Assembly: GCA_022925895.1 (NCBI GenBank)
Contig: JAKSYS010000577.1
Span: 1 to 41,025, forward strand
Length of the DNA: 41,025 bases
DNA from: Fragilaria crotonensis
Lineage: Eukaryota; Bacillariophyta; Fragilariophyceae; Fragilariales; Fragilariaceae
Reading direction: 5' to 3'
Every line of letters begins with the position of its first letter. Within the stretch, counting starts at the first letter, position 1. The notes below the pieces were generated by a model. It was given only the letters and a program-made list of their open reading frames with translations. It was not told the origin of the DNA and ran no database searches. Positions 11,416 through 23,149 of this stretch are shown piece by piece. The position numbers and the translations under genes were made by a program.

Positions 11416-14400
11416 GCTTCGGTTTTCGTCATATCAGACTGCAAGATGTTTGAAGTAACTCTCTGTGTCGCCTCCAGTTGAGCAGCTCTATTGTCCTCCA
11501 ATTCCAAAGACACCCGCTGCAGCTCCTCGTCCTTCAAAAGAAGCATATGATTGGTAGTAGAAAGCTCTAGAGTCAAACTTTCGACCTGCTTCTCGAGACT
11601 CGCAACCTTTCTGTGCTTCTTTTCAACTTGAACCCGGAGCGCTCCAATTTCCTTCAGAATACTTTCAACTTGGTTTTTGCTTTCAACAACAGCTGTTTCC
11701 TTGTCTCTCTGCAAAAGTTGTAAGTCCGCTTTCAGTGCTTCGATTTCGTGGTCTCGTGCTGTGGTATCAGCGTTCCGTTGCTCAATTTCTCTCATGGCTC
11801 GTTCCTGTTGCTTCTCTAGCTCTTCGACCATAGCATTCAACCTATCTTCCAATACAGCACGCTGCGACTCCCCTCTTTGAATAGCGTTTTCACGTAAAAC
11901 AATCGCTTCCTTCAGCTCTGCGATTGTGTTCTCCAATGTTGATATGGTCGGCACCTGGTTGGCAATGGAGTTCATTTCACGCTCCATACTGTGCAGGGCT
12001 TCTTCTGCTTTGGAAAGAGTCACCTTCGTTCTCTCCAACTCGTCCTGCGTCGACGCAAAGGCAGACTCAACGTCGACTAAGCGAAGCTGCACACTTTTAG
12101 CGCCGTGCTGGGACTCGCGCAATCGCAGGCTAAGTTCATCAATTTTTCTAGTCATTTCGGTGATCGCACCATCGTGAGTCGAGTCGGAAGGCGATGAATG
12201 TCTTCCACTTGCTGCAGCGCTTGTTTCAAGTCATACTCCTTGCTGAGAAGGGTCTCCTGCTTCTCAGCGAGAGCCTTCTCGAGCTGTTGCAATTTGCTCC
12301 CATTCGAAGCTGCGTTTAACTTGAGCTGATGGACAGCGGCGTCTGCTGAATTCAAGTTGTCGACGAGGCGGTCGATTTCACGTTTTTGCGTCATATTAAC
12401 CCCTTCCAAATGAGCAGATCTGGCTTCCATTTCTAAACACTTGCTTTCCCATCTTTTGCATGCTTCTTCGATGTCGTCAGCCTGTGAACTTTTCGATTCG
12501 TGGTGGCGACAATTTTCGCGGAGTTGCTCACTTTCAACTTTCAGAGTGCGCAGCTCTTCGTTTGTGTACGCTAGCGCAGAATTTAGGTCTTCAATCTGCT
12601 GTTGTAAATCAGCATTTTCAACGGTGAGTTTCTCCAAATCTGCAGAGAGACCGCCTTCCTCTGAATCGCCATCTGCTCCTCTGCCATTCTCGTGACGCTC
12701 TAGCTCACGTATTCGGTACTCGAGTTGAAGTATATTTTCCTCTGCTGCTCGAAGCTTGTCTTTGATCCTAACGTTCGATGTTTCACTGGTTCGAAGTGCA
12801 TCGTGCATTGCTGCGATTTCTTTTTCATTCGCATCCATCTGCTCTTTGTTGAGCCCAAGTTGCACAAGCATATCTTCACTATCCTCCTCATGTTGACGCA
12901 TCTCGTTCACAATAGTGTCCCTCTCGTGTAAGAGTTGGTCTAGGTTGGCCCTAAGTTGAGCTTCAATTTCATCACGTCTACGTCGCTCTTCAACTTCGGT
13001 TCTGTGCAGCGCCAAGGCTTCGTTCAATTGCTTTTCCACGTTCTTGGAATGCATCAACAAATCGGCGGCGTCCTTTTCTTTCGCAAGCAAGTTGGCAATA
13101 GTGCGTTGCTGCTCGTCGCGGAAAACAATTAGATCTTCACGTTCCTTACTGACTGTGGCGAGTTCCATAGACATAGACGACAGCTGGGGCTCGAGCTCAT
13201 TCAAGCGTGTTTCGTTTTGACGAAGCGCTTCTTCCTGGTCTTTTAGGTCCGCCGTCAGGGAGTCGATCTTCAGACATTGCTCGACGCATTCGGAGTGTAA
13301 AGATTGATATTGTACATTGGCGTTGATAACGTCTTCCTCAAGGGCCTTAATTCGTTCCTTATAAACGATGATATCGGCCAGTTGGTGCTCCTTTTCCGTC
13401 TCAAGCTGTAATAACCGACCCTCGACTCTTTCTAACTCGTCCTTATGCGACTCGAAGGAGGCGAGTTCCTGTTGGAGCTGTTGAATCTGGTCGGCGTATG
13501 CGACGACAGTCCCGTGAAGCCGGTCGCGTTCGCCTTTCATGTCGGCGAAGCTACTTCCTTGCCGGCCGATTTCTGCAGCAAGATCGGCGTTTTCAGCAGT
13601 CAGGCGACGCAACATCGAGTCCTGAGAGCTCTTCTCCTGGGCAACAGAAAGAAGCTGCTGGACTTTCCTCTTAAGTTCTTCCTTTGATTCAGATACTACA
13701 CGAAGATCTTCGACCAGAGAGCTCAATCGCTGCTGTCCTTCGGCAATCGTTGCGTCGCGAGCAGCGACTTCGATCTCGCACTTTTTGAAGGAATCTGCTA
13801 GCTCCTTCTTCAAGGTTGAAATCTCGATTTCATGGCGCTTCGACAAGCGCGCGCTCTCCTTGATGTGAGCGAAGTTATTCGCCTCTGACTCCCTCAACGC
13901 TATTTCACTGGACTTAAGCTTGACGCTCAAACTCTCTACGTCCGAAACTCGATCTTTTAATTCACCTTCCAAGGACGCAATGTTGGCCTTGAAATGGATT
14001 TCGAGGTCGCTCGCCGATGCGGTCTCTGCGATCAACTGTTGAAGCTTTGCGATCTCGGCCTGGTATTTCTCTTCTTTCTCGACAAACTCAGACTGCATGC
14101 TAGAGAAGTGCGATGCAATTTCATTTGCCTTAAGAAGATCCTTTTCGACCGAACCCACCTTTGTGGAAAGCTCGTCGACGTGCGATTCCAACGACCGGTT
14201 CTTTTCCAAAGCAAAGTTAAGTTCGAATTGAGCTGCGTCAGCCGCTTTGCGCGCCAACAAGTCTTTCTCGTCAAGTCTTGTCGACATTCTGTGCTCGACC
14301 TCGTTGCGAATTCTGTGGGCTTCGCTGATTTCGTCTCGGAGTCTCTTTTCAGATAAAGACATCGCATCGCATTGGGACTGCAGGGCTTCTGACTTTTCAA

Positions 14401-17400
14401 CAACATCCAACACTTGTCGGCGCAAGGAATCGTTCACTTCCTGAAGGCGGTTGATTTCACTTTCACGTTCTTCTGCGTTGCGCGTGCGATCGTTGGTCTC
14501 TTCAGCAATAGCTCTTTCATGTTTAGCTTTAAAGTCGTCAATGGCAAGCTGCACAGCATCCTCGATATCACGCGCATGACAAGAGGAGACCTTGTCCAGG
14601 CGGCTTTGTGATGAAGCGACCTCTGTGCGTAGTCCCTGAACTTGGTTCTGCAGCGACTTCGATTCCTCCTCCTGGATTCGTAGCTTTTCGACAAGCAGGC
14701 TGTTTATTGATTCAAGTCTCTTGATGTCCTTCTGATCGCCGACACTTTGAACGGACTTTTCCGATACACATGATTGGAGTGAATCGACCAGAGCCGCGTA
14801 CTTCTCCACTTCCTTTTCGAGTAAAACTCTTTTAGTAACTTCATCTTGGAGCAGCTTGCTGTAGTCGATGTCAACAGGGAAACCATCAGGACTCATTCTC
14901 CTTACGACAGCAGCAGCGTTGTCGCCTTCGCACGCTAGTATCCTTTGGATACATGGACAATCGAGCGACCCAGTCTCCGCGCAGGCCCTGCATTCAACAC
15001 TTTCAACTGACACGGAACCGTTTGTCGATTTCCCAACATTTGAGTCATCCTCGCCATCAAACGTGGAATAAGATGAAAGGCGCAGGCGTAACTGTTCAGA
15101 TGCCATCGAAGATTGGAGAAGGGGCAAGGCAGGAGCACCTTCAGGATTTTGAAACGTGACGCTCCTGTTTCTTGTTTCTGGCGTTTCTTCTTTGAATTCA
15201 TCCAGTTCTGCCTCACCAGATGCAGTGCCGACTGTGACTCCATCATGAATGTCATCGTCGTCCCAACCATCCCCGTCCGCCGAGTCGCGATCAAAGTCTG
15301 CTTCTGAAAGTGTGGCCAAGGCCCCAGCAGTTGAGCCGCCGCGTGACGCAGCTATTGGTGTCGCAACAAACGGAAGCTGATCAACAACAGGACCAAATTC
15401 GTTCACAGCTGACATTTCGTCGATTGTATCTGCATCTACAGTTTCACCAACAGACTTGATTGCAAACGTTGAGTCGCCTCGGCTCAAATTCGAGGACGCA
15501 GGGATATCATCAACTTCGATGCGCCTCTGGAGAACGGATGCAGGAACGCTGCGTATATCATCGCTGCGCAGAGTCTCGCACTCCGACAGTGTCGCCAAAG
15601 CTCCTACTGAGTCCCTGGGTATAGGTGCTGTGCTAATGGCCAAGATGGGCGTGTGGTCGACCACAAGACCGAACTCGTCATCCCTAGTAGAGATGACTGA
15701 TTGCGCTTCAGCAATGGCGGAAGCGGAATTGATGCGGCGAAGGCTGGGACCTTCTGGCACATGATCAACCAGCTGGTCGTCGGGGTGGTTTTGCTCACCA
15801 AGAGTGGTATCAAGGCTAGCAACATCATCTCCAGTGCCCATGGCATAAGTCTCTCCGTCCATATCATCCTCTAGATCATCCGGACATTCTGATTTCGTTA
15901 GTGCGACGACAATGGAGGCTGCACCCGATGCCGCGCATGTGAGCTGCCTCGGAGGCGGTGTGTGGTCGACAACAAGGCCGTATTGCATGTCTTCGTACGT
16001 CATGTCACCAACTGTGGAGACTTCCGATGGATCTGCAAAGGCTAGCGTAGAGGCATCCGTGGGGTTCCCTCCTCGCTGAAGCGGTACGTGGTCCACTAAA
16101 GGCTCTTCTCGCACCGCTGCAGTCACGCTATTGTTCCCATCTGTGGTGAGAGGGCATTGGAGACAGTCTCGTCATCGTGTAAAGTGTCACCGTCAACACC
16201 GTCCATTGTTTGGCCAAAAGTAATATCTTCATCGTGTTCGACAATAGGAGCGACAACAGCCATTGAATCAGCGACCGATGCGCCAGAAAACACTCCAATA
16301 GTGCATCGGAGTTCGCTGGCATCTTCATCTTCTACATCTTCCTCCTCTGTGATGGCTCGCTGCACCGCGAGCGATGACATGGATCGTAGAGACTTGACCG
16401 ACGGTGAGGGCGTTTCGGGTGTCGGAAGATGGTCGACCACTGGACCATAGTCTTCATCATTGGGGGCGAAATCTTCCCTCCAGATATCTTCCATTACGGT
16501 ACTGGATTCTTCACTCGCCACTGCAAGCGTCGAATCACGAATTCGGATTCTGGCCGCAGGAATCGTAGGAACGTGGTCGACCACAATGGGGCCTGCATTT
16601 GCCCCATTTGTGGTCTCTTCTGAGGTTTCACCGGGTGCGGTGTCCTCACCTACTTCGTTATCGTCTTGATCAAGCTCTTCAAACCGAACTTGCGTCAAGA
16701 TGGATTCGGTGCCGAGAGGGACCGCTCTAAATGGTGGGGGCAGTTGATCCACAACAGGTCCGTAATACTCTTCGTCCGGGTATGATTCTTCGCCCAACGT
16801 TCCGGATTGATCACTCGCCATAGCAACCGTCGAGTCTCGCTGCATTACAGTCGGCATTTCCACCAAAGGCACTTGGTCGACAAGTGGAGACGCCACGGCT
16901 GGCAGCGGCGACAGCGTGGAGCGAGATCGGTCGAAGTCATCTAACCCTTCAAGGGCGCTATCCTCCCATCCACCCTGTTCTTCAATGGCCTCATAATTTT
17001 GCATTGTAACTTGCTCTGCCTCCTCCTGGGCCATAGCGATAACGGACGGCTCGTTATCTGTCGGCATGCGCTGAAGATCTGGCACTGATTCGGCGTTGTC
17101 GGTGTCATCAATGCGGTCCTGACACAAATCACTCTGTACCGCGAGGTTCTCATTCTCAATGCCGATATTTTCATCACCTCCATTTCCGATCGCCGACGGA
17201 ATTGCAGATTTGTTCAAGGCGCCCACAGATTGATTTTTCTCTGTCATGTCCTGTATCCTGTCGCCTTCTATTTGATCAAGATCTTCCAAATCTGGGTCGT
17301 CCCAACCTCCACTATCATTCGGTGCTTCATCCACACAAAAATGAAGTTCTCGATGATTCGAAGGACGAGGTGGTGGTGGAGGAGGAGGAGGAGGATATTG

Positions 17401-18093
17401 CGCTTGTAGTAGTGACAGTTTTGAAACGGGGGGAGGCGAAGGTGGAACACGTGCTTTTGGCGTGCCACCCATGGCCTCATGGTCTGACCGATCATCGTCC
17501 AGGCAAAGGCTGTCATCCCAACCACAAGTCGAATCCTGAGCGACTCGAGGCCCTCCAGTATCATCGACATGCGGTTGTAACGCGGTGTCAATATCGAGAT
17601 CGCCATCTGAACCTCCACCAGATTCCACAACGTCCTTGGTCACAGCAGTAGCCGGCGGCGACGGACGAGGTGTGTCGCGCAGCTCTACGTCTTCCATTCC
17701 GTCTAGTTCTGAGTCAATTTCATCCAGATCATCATCACCCCAACCACCATCAGCGTTGTCGATATCCTCCAGATCGTCGTCCCAACCTCCGTCAGCACCA
17801 CTGTCTCTTGCCGTAGGCGCGAGCAACGACGAAAGTCTAGAGGCAACGGACTGAGGGTTCGTTTGTTCTTCCGCGACCGCCTCCTGTTGCTGTTCTTCAA
17901 CCTGGGGGGCTGCAACCTGACTAATCATCTGAGCCAATCGTCCCATGAATAGACCAGCGCCCAGGGTGGTGACGCCTCTATTGGATGGCTCCTCGGGCAC
18001 GAGTTCGTGTTCGTCTTCCACGAAAATGTCCTCGTCGTCGTCAAGATCAACGTCATCATCCTCGTCCCAACCATCCGCCGTCCAACCTGACAT
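11229..18093 (-). CDS. Giant golgin-like coiled-coil protein with acidic-Trp and VVDHxP repeats
   Basis: Three exons are inferred: 18093-16191, 16140-12237 and 12147-11229. The introns are 50 bp (GTGACA...CCACAG) and 89 bp (GTATGA...GACTAG), phases 1 and 2, and together give 2,241 aa. The ATG at 18093 begins MSGWTADGWDEDDD. Residues 1 to about 400 contain acidic tryptophan motifs (GGWDDDLEDID, GGWGDDDLDEID, CGWDDSLCLDDD, GGWDDPDLEDLD, GGWEDSALEGLDD) and a proline run. From about residue 430 to 960 a module of the form GPVVDH(L/V)P ... (D/G)STLA(V/F)AS recurs about ten times and crosses the first intron. The remaining ~1,250 residues are nearly uninterrupted heptad coiled coil, ending RRLGESVKRFYTTLNG. 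No motor, kinase or transmembrane segment is seen. Rod-like Golgi tethers have this layout, but the role is inferred. Without the introns it would be three separate frames. Confidence 0.75.
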
Positions 18094-18546
18094 GGTCGAC
18101 GTTCTTTTGAAGTGGAGGACCAAGCAATACAACGAGAGAGAGATACGACTGCGGAATGCAAGGTCAAGGTCGCGGCAGCAATGCCGTTGGAGCGCGTTTT
18201 TGGGAAGGTGATAAGGTTTACGTACGGTAGTTCTTGTATGCATACTCTGGACCAGGACTACATATGCATCTAGCTGGCGAAGTGTCACTCTCAATATTGT
18301 ACTCAAGTACGAGGACTATGAATACAGTGTGCTTCGGAGAATTCAATGCGCTACAGTACCGTACGGCGACAGTGCGAGGATGAACAGTTTCAGAGCGTTC
18401 GTAGGTGGTACGTCGTACACTCCTGATTCTCGAACTCCAACGTGTGTGACAAGAATTGAACGACGACAATAGCTGACGGATAACCGATCTATCCCATTCG
18501 TCCCGCATTAGCTACTCCGAGCATCAATTGTCTTGTGCGATTGAGC
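18094..18546. promoter_or_regulatory. Divergent intergenic region between coiled-coil and Sec23/24-like genes
   Basis: The two start codons face away from each other across 453 bp, so promoters for both genes must lie here. The centre (about 18290-18420) has GTACTCAAGTACGAG and GTACCGTACGG words and TACGT repeats. No clear TATA box at a standard distance was picked out. Shared regulation is possible but not shown. Confidence 0.4.
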
Positions 18547-21207
18547 ATGGCCGAACCACCCTCCATGGTACGGCCAGTGTGCCATCGTCTTCCCTCATCC
18601 GTTGCAGTCTGGGACGAAACAAATCTGCCTCTTTCTTGTGTCATCACTCCTCTTTTCGGACAATCACAAACACCAACCACGCCATTGGTGTCGCCGCCAA
18701 CTTTGGCGTCCATCCCAAAATGTCTACGGTGTGGCGCTCCACATCCAACGTCTCTATCGCACTATCCATTTCGGAACTCGCTTCTCTGCCATTTATGTGG
18801 GAAAACTTGCGCAACAGACTTTGACAACCAATTCGTGTCTCGACAAGAGGTGCGCATGGACCCAGAGGAGTACGGCCGAACGTCGTCGAACAAATCGGTG
18901 TTGCAGTCGCAATCGGAATCGGGAAAAGTGCTGGAGTTCTCCATGCCAGTTTTGGATACTACATCTTACCAAATACCTGCCATGAACTGTCCACCCATTT
19001 GGTGGATTGTTGTCGAAGGCTCACCATCACGGCACTACTGGAACGTGGTTTCTTCAGCATTGTCCGCCGTCATTTCCAACCTACCGCCATATGTGCACAT
19101 TGGTATGCTCTTGGCATCCTCCTCCACCTTGTCAGTCTGGAATGTCACTTCGGCCGTGCCGTTCGTACACAATTTTCCTTGGAAGAATACCGGACCTGAT
19201 TTGGTACTGGCCGATGTGGGTACCTACAAATCGCACCTGCAAACAGCGTTGCGGGCCATGGGCGATTCCATGGTCCTGACCGAGGGAGAATTACCACTGG
19301 TCAAGACACTAGAATTGATTTTAGACCAAATTGAGCATGGGAAGCATCCAGGGCAACCATTGACAAACAGCCAGACGTCCGCTCAGAATGGCACCGTCAA
19401 ACCATACGCTGGCGGACGGGTCTTGTTCCTTCTTAATGGACCGCCGCAAGAACTGAAAAGCCCGACTACTATGGATCCTCAGAGTTCGAATCCTAAAACT
19501 GGCCTTGGAGGTCGAGGTGGTGCATGTTTCGAATCTGGTTTACGGTTTTCGACCACGCCAAGCGATGATGATGGCGATATCCCAGACCTGGCGTCCGATG
19601 ACGATCCAGAAACCGGTACCAAAAAGACATACAAGCGAACATCTAAGAACAAAGAGCAAGGCAATCCAGACGACTTCACTTCTAAAAACCTGCAACGCCA
19701 CTTTCCTCACGTCGACGCGCGCCTCATGAAACGTTTTGGAACGCTAGGTCAACAGTTTGCCGAGGCTGCCTTTGGGGTGGACATTTTGGTCTTGCAGCAC
19801 CATACCACTCAATCAGTTGGTATTCCTCTCCTACAACCACTTTGTGAACCAACGGGGGCTCCCGGGCCGCTTATTTTTGATTTGACCCAATCTAATGCGG
19901 AGGACGCATTGAGAAAAGAACTTTGGCATCGACGTCCCCAGAATTTTGGCGGCCTCTTGCGTGTTCGCTTGTCTCCAGGGTTCAAGCTGGACGCAAGTCC
20001 CCTGCAGGGTACTTCGAGATCACACCTCGAATTGGTCAACACGCAAGTGCGCAAGGGGCTCATGGGACCCGCCACCTCAACCAACGAAGATTCACTGTGG
20101 CTAGTTGGATCCTGTGATGCTCATCAAAGTGTTACTCTTGATTTTCAAGTTACCAACAAGATACAGCGCTCCGCGTTTGTTGACGGCATGGGAGACGTGG
20201 CGCTTAAACCGTGTTTGCAGGTGTGCTTTGCCTATACCACCGTTGTTGCAGCAAGCGAGGAGAACTCGGACGATTTTATCACGGTCCGCCGTATGAGAAT
20301 TTGCACGCTCCGCCTTCCTATGTCGGACGATGTAGAGAGTCTTTACGCGGCACTCGACCCAGAAGCCCTCTCTGTCGTCTTGTTTCACAAGTTTGCCACT
20401 TCGATCTTCACTGAAGGAGTAAGAGCGACACAAGACATAGGGCGCGACTGGCTCAAGTTCATCCTGGTGTGTACCTACCGATCCGCAGAAGCGGCGTTGA
20501 AGCGCCAGGAATCAAATGCGGCTCTAGGAGTGGCCTCGGAATCCATGTTTTATCCCGCTGAACGTCTTATGAATGGCGAAGGCGCAATGTCCAGAGATGA
20601 CATCCTATTGGGTCAAGGGCATGATATACTAAGATTGCTCCCGCTTCAAGTTTGGTGTTTGCTTCAATGTGATGCCATGCGCCCATCATCTGGTACCTAC
20701 CGACCAACTCTCGACGCTCGCGCTGCGGCTCTTATGCAAATGACTGGCATGTCGCCACTTGTCCTCTCACGCTGCCTTTGTCCGCTTGGAATTGTGGCAA
20801 TCTGGCAATGATGTCGAGGAAGCCATTTCAACCACCATGGCCTCTCTCGCGAAGCCATCACGGCTCAAGTGTTGGAACACCAACAAGCCGACCCCAATCT
20901 CATTCTGTTTGTAGATTCGCCCTTTGGCATTCTAGTTTGTGACAGTCATCACGTTCGTGCCACGGAGGGAACCGACGTTGTGGTGGGCGAGGCACTGCAA
21001 ACTGCAGTGCAGCAGGCGGTGGAGAGCTACCCCACACCACCGCCCGTCACGTGGGTGCTCGATCGCAATGCACAGGTCGGCGATTTGTGGGAGAATTTCT
21101 TGGTTGAAGATTCACGCACATTTGACACGCAACAAAGCTTTGAGGAATGGAAAACGGAACTTGCTGCCTCAATATTTGACGAGCTTTCTGACAATGCTGA
21201 TTACTAG
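18547..21207 (+). CDS. Sec23/Sec24-family COPII coat-like protein, internal TGA
   Basis: From the ATG at 18547 the frame runs to a TGA at 20809 (754 aa), and the same frame continues to 21207. The zinc finger is CX2C-X18-CX2C (C59, C62, C81, C84). The trunk follows (PPIWWIVVEGS, LADVGTY, GGRVLFLLNGPP), then the beta-barrel start (FGVDILVLQHHTTQSVG, LWHRRPQNFGGLLRVR) and the helical domain (LPLQVWCLLQC). The gelsolin-like domain (DPNLILFVDSPFGILVCD) lies after the TGA. Between about 20765 and 20850 a second frame reads AAFVRLELWQSGNDVEEAIS, which fits the missing helix; two compensating one-base indels would explain the picture. Sec23/24 proteins form the inner COPII coat on ER exit sites. The sequence diverges from both canonical members, so I do not assign a symbol. 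The 39-bp gap to the M50 gene is convergent. Confidence 0.7.
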
Positions 21208-21246
21208 GTTTGGCATAGAATTGTTAGCGTACAACATCACCTATCG

Positions 21247-22245
21247 CTATATTATATTGCTATTGATGACTACAGGTACCTCCGAACTTCTTGGCGGTGC
21301 AGTAACAGCATTTGTAGACGGGTGCGCCCGCCTACTGCTACGATTTCGGTAGCACTCCAGTTGGAAGAGAGGATGATCATGCAGTCGATTCGATACTGCA
21401 GCCTTCCACATTCGCGACCCTGAACTTATCACGAACCCAGCAACCAGTATCAAAAAGAGTGATCCGGCGGATGTACGAGTCACGTACCAATAAACTCCAA
21501 CAAAGAGCATGACAATGCCAACGAATGTCCCCAGGGCTGATGTAATCCGCGCCGTTGTCCCCAGTTTGTGTCCTCCCATAACGAGCAACGCAGCAAGAGC
21601 TCGTCCGCCGTCAAGAGGGTAGGCTGGAACGCAGACGTTGAAGATGAAAATAATAACGTTGAAAAGGAGCGCCTGCTCCGAAAGAATGGACGTGAATTCG
21701 CCAACTCCGCCATTCCGCAACTCTTGCCGCTGAATCGCTGTGGAAAACGATGACAAGTCTCCCCGATTGATAAGTGCATATATACCCAACCAAAAGGCAC
21801 CTTGCAATACGTGTGTCAGTGGACCACTAATCGCGATCCACAAATCGTCAACAACGGCCCCATCGGAGGAGCCAAAAACGGTGAAGCCACCCAGCGGCCA
21901 TAATACTATGCGATCGACAAAGCCGCCCAGGTTCCTTGCCGCGACGGCGTGCCCTAGTTCATGCTGCAGAATGTATGATGTTGCAGCATTAGGCGATGAC
22001 TATCAGGCAACCAGTCTCGGAGTTGGCGCACTTACAATAAACGCTGTGATTAATAGAATGGGACCGTACAGAAGAAACATGAGAGCGTTGTACGTTCTAT
22101 CTTGATAACTGAGTGTGGCGGCGAACACTTGAATGATGACAAGAAGAAGCATTGTGTAGTGAATTGAAATTGGGACACCGCCAAGGGCACACAGTTCAAA
22201 TACCCAAAGCTGCTGCTGCTGTTGGAGTTGCGGCTGTTGCTCCAT
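21247..22245 (-). CDS. M50 (site-2-protease-like) intramembrane zinc metallopeptidase
   Basis: Exon 1 is 22245-22036 and exon 2 is 21963-21247; the 72-bp phase-0 intron (21964-22035) has a consensus donor GTAAGTG and acceptor CTGCAG. The product is 308 aa. The splice falls exactly before the catalytic motif and yields TAFI-HELGHAVAARN, with H71, E72 and H75 as the zinc-binding HExxH. The third ligand block is PAYPLDGGRALAALL, with Asp188. Hydrophobic helices flank both. The start chosen is the ATG at 22245, opening a Gln-rich tail (MEQQPQLQQQQQ). The class cleaves membrane-bound substrates within the bilayer. No PDZ or CBS domain is present, so it resembles the short S2P-like members found in plastids and in bacteria; location cannot be read with certainty. 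The C-terminal ~40 residues are basic and Ser-rich. Confidence 0.85.
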
Positions 22246-22562
22246 GCTGGGATTTGATGGAAAGGCTCGCAACGATCGTATCACAGCCAATGTAAGCAAA
22301 CGAAACGCGACAGTAATTCTGACTTAACAAGGTGTTCTTGGCAGTCTTCTTTTCCGTTTGATGATGGCCGATGACTGCAGACTGCAGACTGCAGAGACAT
22401 ACGCCTATTAGTAGTATTCATAGATACTGTAAACTGTAAACAAACATACAGTTGAAAATTCACACAGCATCTGATTAATACTGCTCGTTACAGTTCTCTA
22501 TTCATAGCACTGTACGTGAATGTCTACAGTCTACAGTCGGAATGCACAACTACTTAGTAGTC

Positions 22563-22901
22563 TACCGTATTCCTCGGTATTTTGTACCCGGCAAATGTGT
22601 ACATCGAAAATGTCCGAAGGGTACAGGACACCGAGGAGAAATGAACGATGCGCAAACCGATGAAAAACTATAAAATGAAGATTTCAACTCAACTGTTGAT
22701 CATTTAAGTTATACATGAAAATGTAGCTTTCAGCGCGTAGATTTCAAATGACCTGACGTTTTAGGGAAATGCCTGAATTTGATCAACAGAAGGATACAAA
22801 AACGAGCAGCATTTTTGAATCGAGTGGGTCAAAAATGTACATCGATTTTTATCAAAGGGTACAAAATTCCGCGGGGTACAAAATACCGAGGAATACGGTA
22901 T
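22563..22901. mobile_element. 339-bp MITE-like element, 27-bp perfect TIRs, TA ends
   Basis: The left terminus TACCGTATTCCTCGGTATTT... (22563-22589) is the exact reverse complement of 22875-22901 over 27 bp. The element is bounded by TA on both sides, which fits TA target duplication as in Tc1/mariner-type elements. There is no ORF of significance. Two internal blocks (AAAATGAAGATTTCAACTCA at 22672 and TTTCAAATGACCTGACGTTT at 22742) recur at the same relative positions in the element at 33786-34128. Confidence 0.8.
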
Positions 22902-23133
22902 ATAGAGAGAAAACATACGCAACACTCACGTGATGGCGGGCGGTTACTGGCACTGTGGTAAAGAAAACTGTATTCTGTAGCTCGCCGTCGTTGGCGAAGC
23001 ATCCCTCTGCTGCTTGTCCGCGAATCCATATCCGCCTCACCCTTAAAGAACAAAGAACATACGGTTTCTTGCTGACAAGAATTATAGTAAATGTACTCGT
23101 ATAAAAACTGGAGTATACTCAGTCATGGTTCGA

Positions 23134-23149
23134 TGAGGCGATCGCCTCA
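23134..23149. repeat. 16-bp perfect palindrome TGAGGCGATCGCCTCA
   Basis: A perfect inverted repeat with a GCGATCGC core stands alone in otherwise A/T-rich intergenic DNA. It could be a protein-binding site or chance; no gene start is close. Confidence 0.5.

Noticed and set aside
16123-18306. Start of the coiled-coil gene upstream of 18093
   Set aside because: The extension lacks the acidic-Trp composition and begins at a non-ATG codon; the ATG at 18093 opens the motif-rich region.
20869-21207. Separate small gene after the Sec23/24-like ORF
   Set aside because: It is in the same frame and encodes the gelsolin-like end of that family, so it belongs to the upstream gene.
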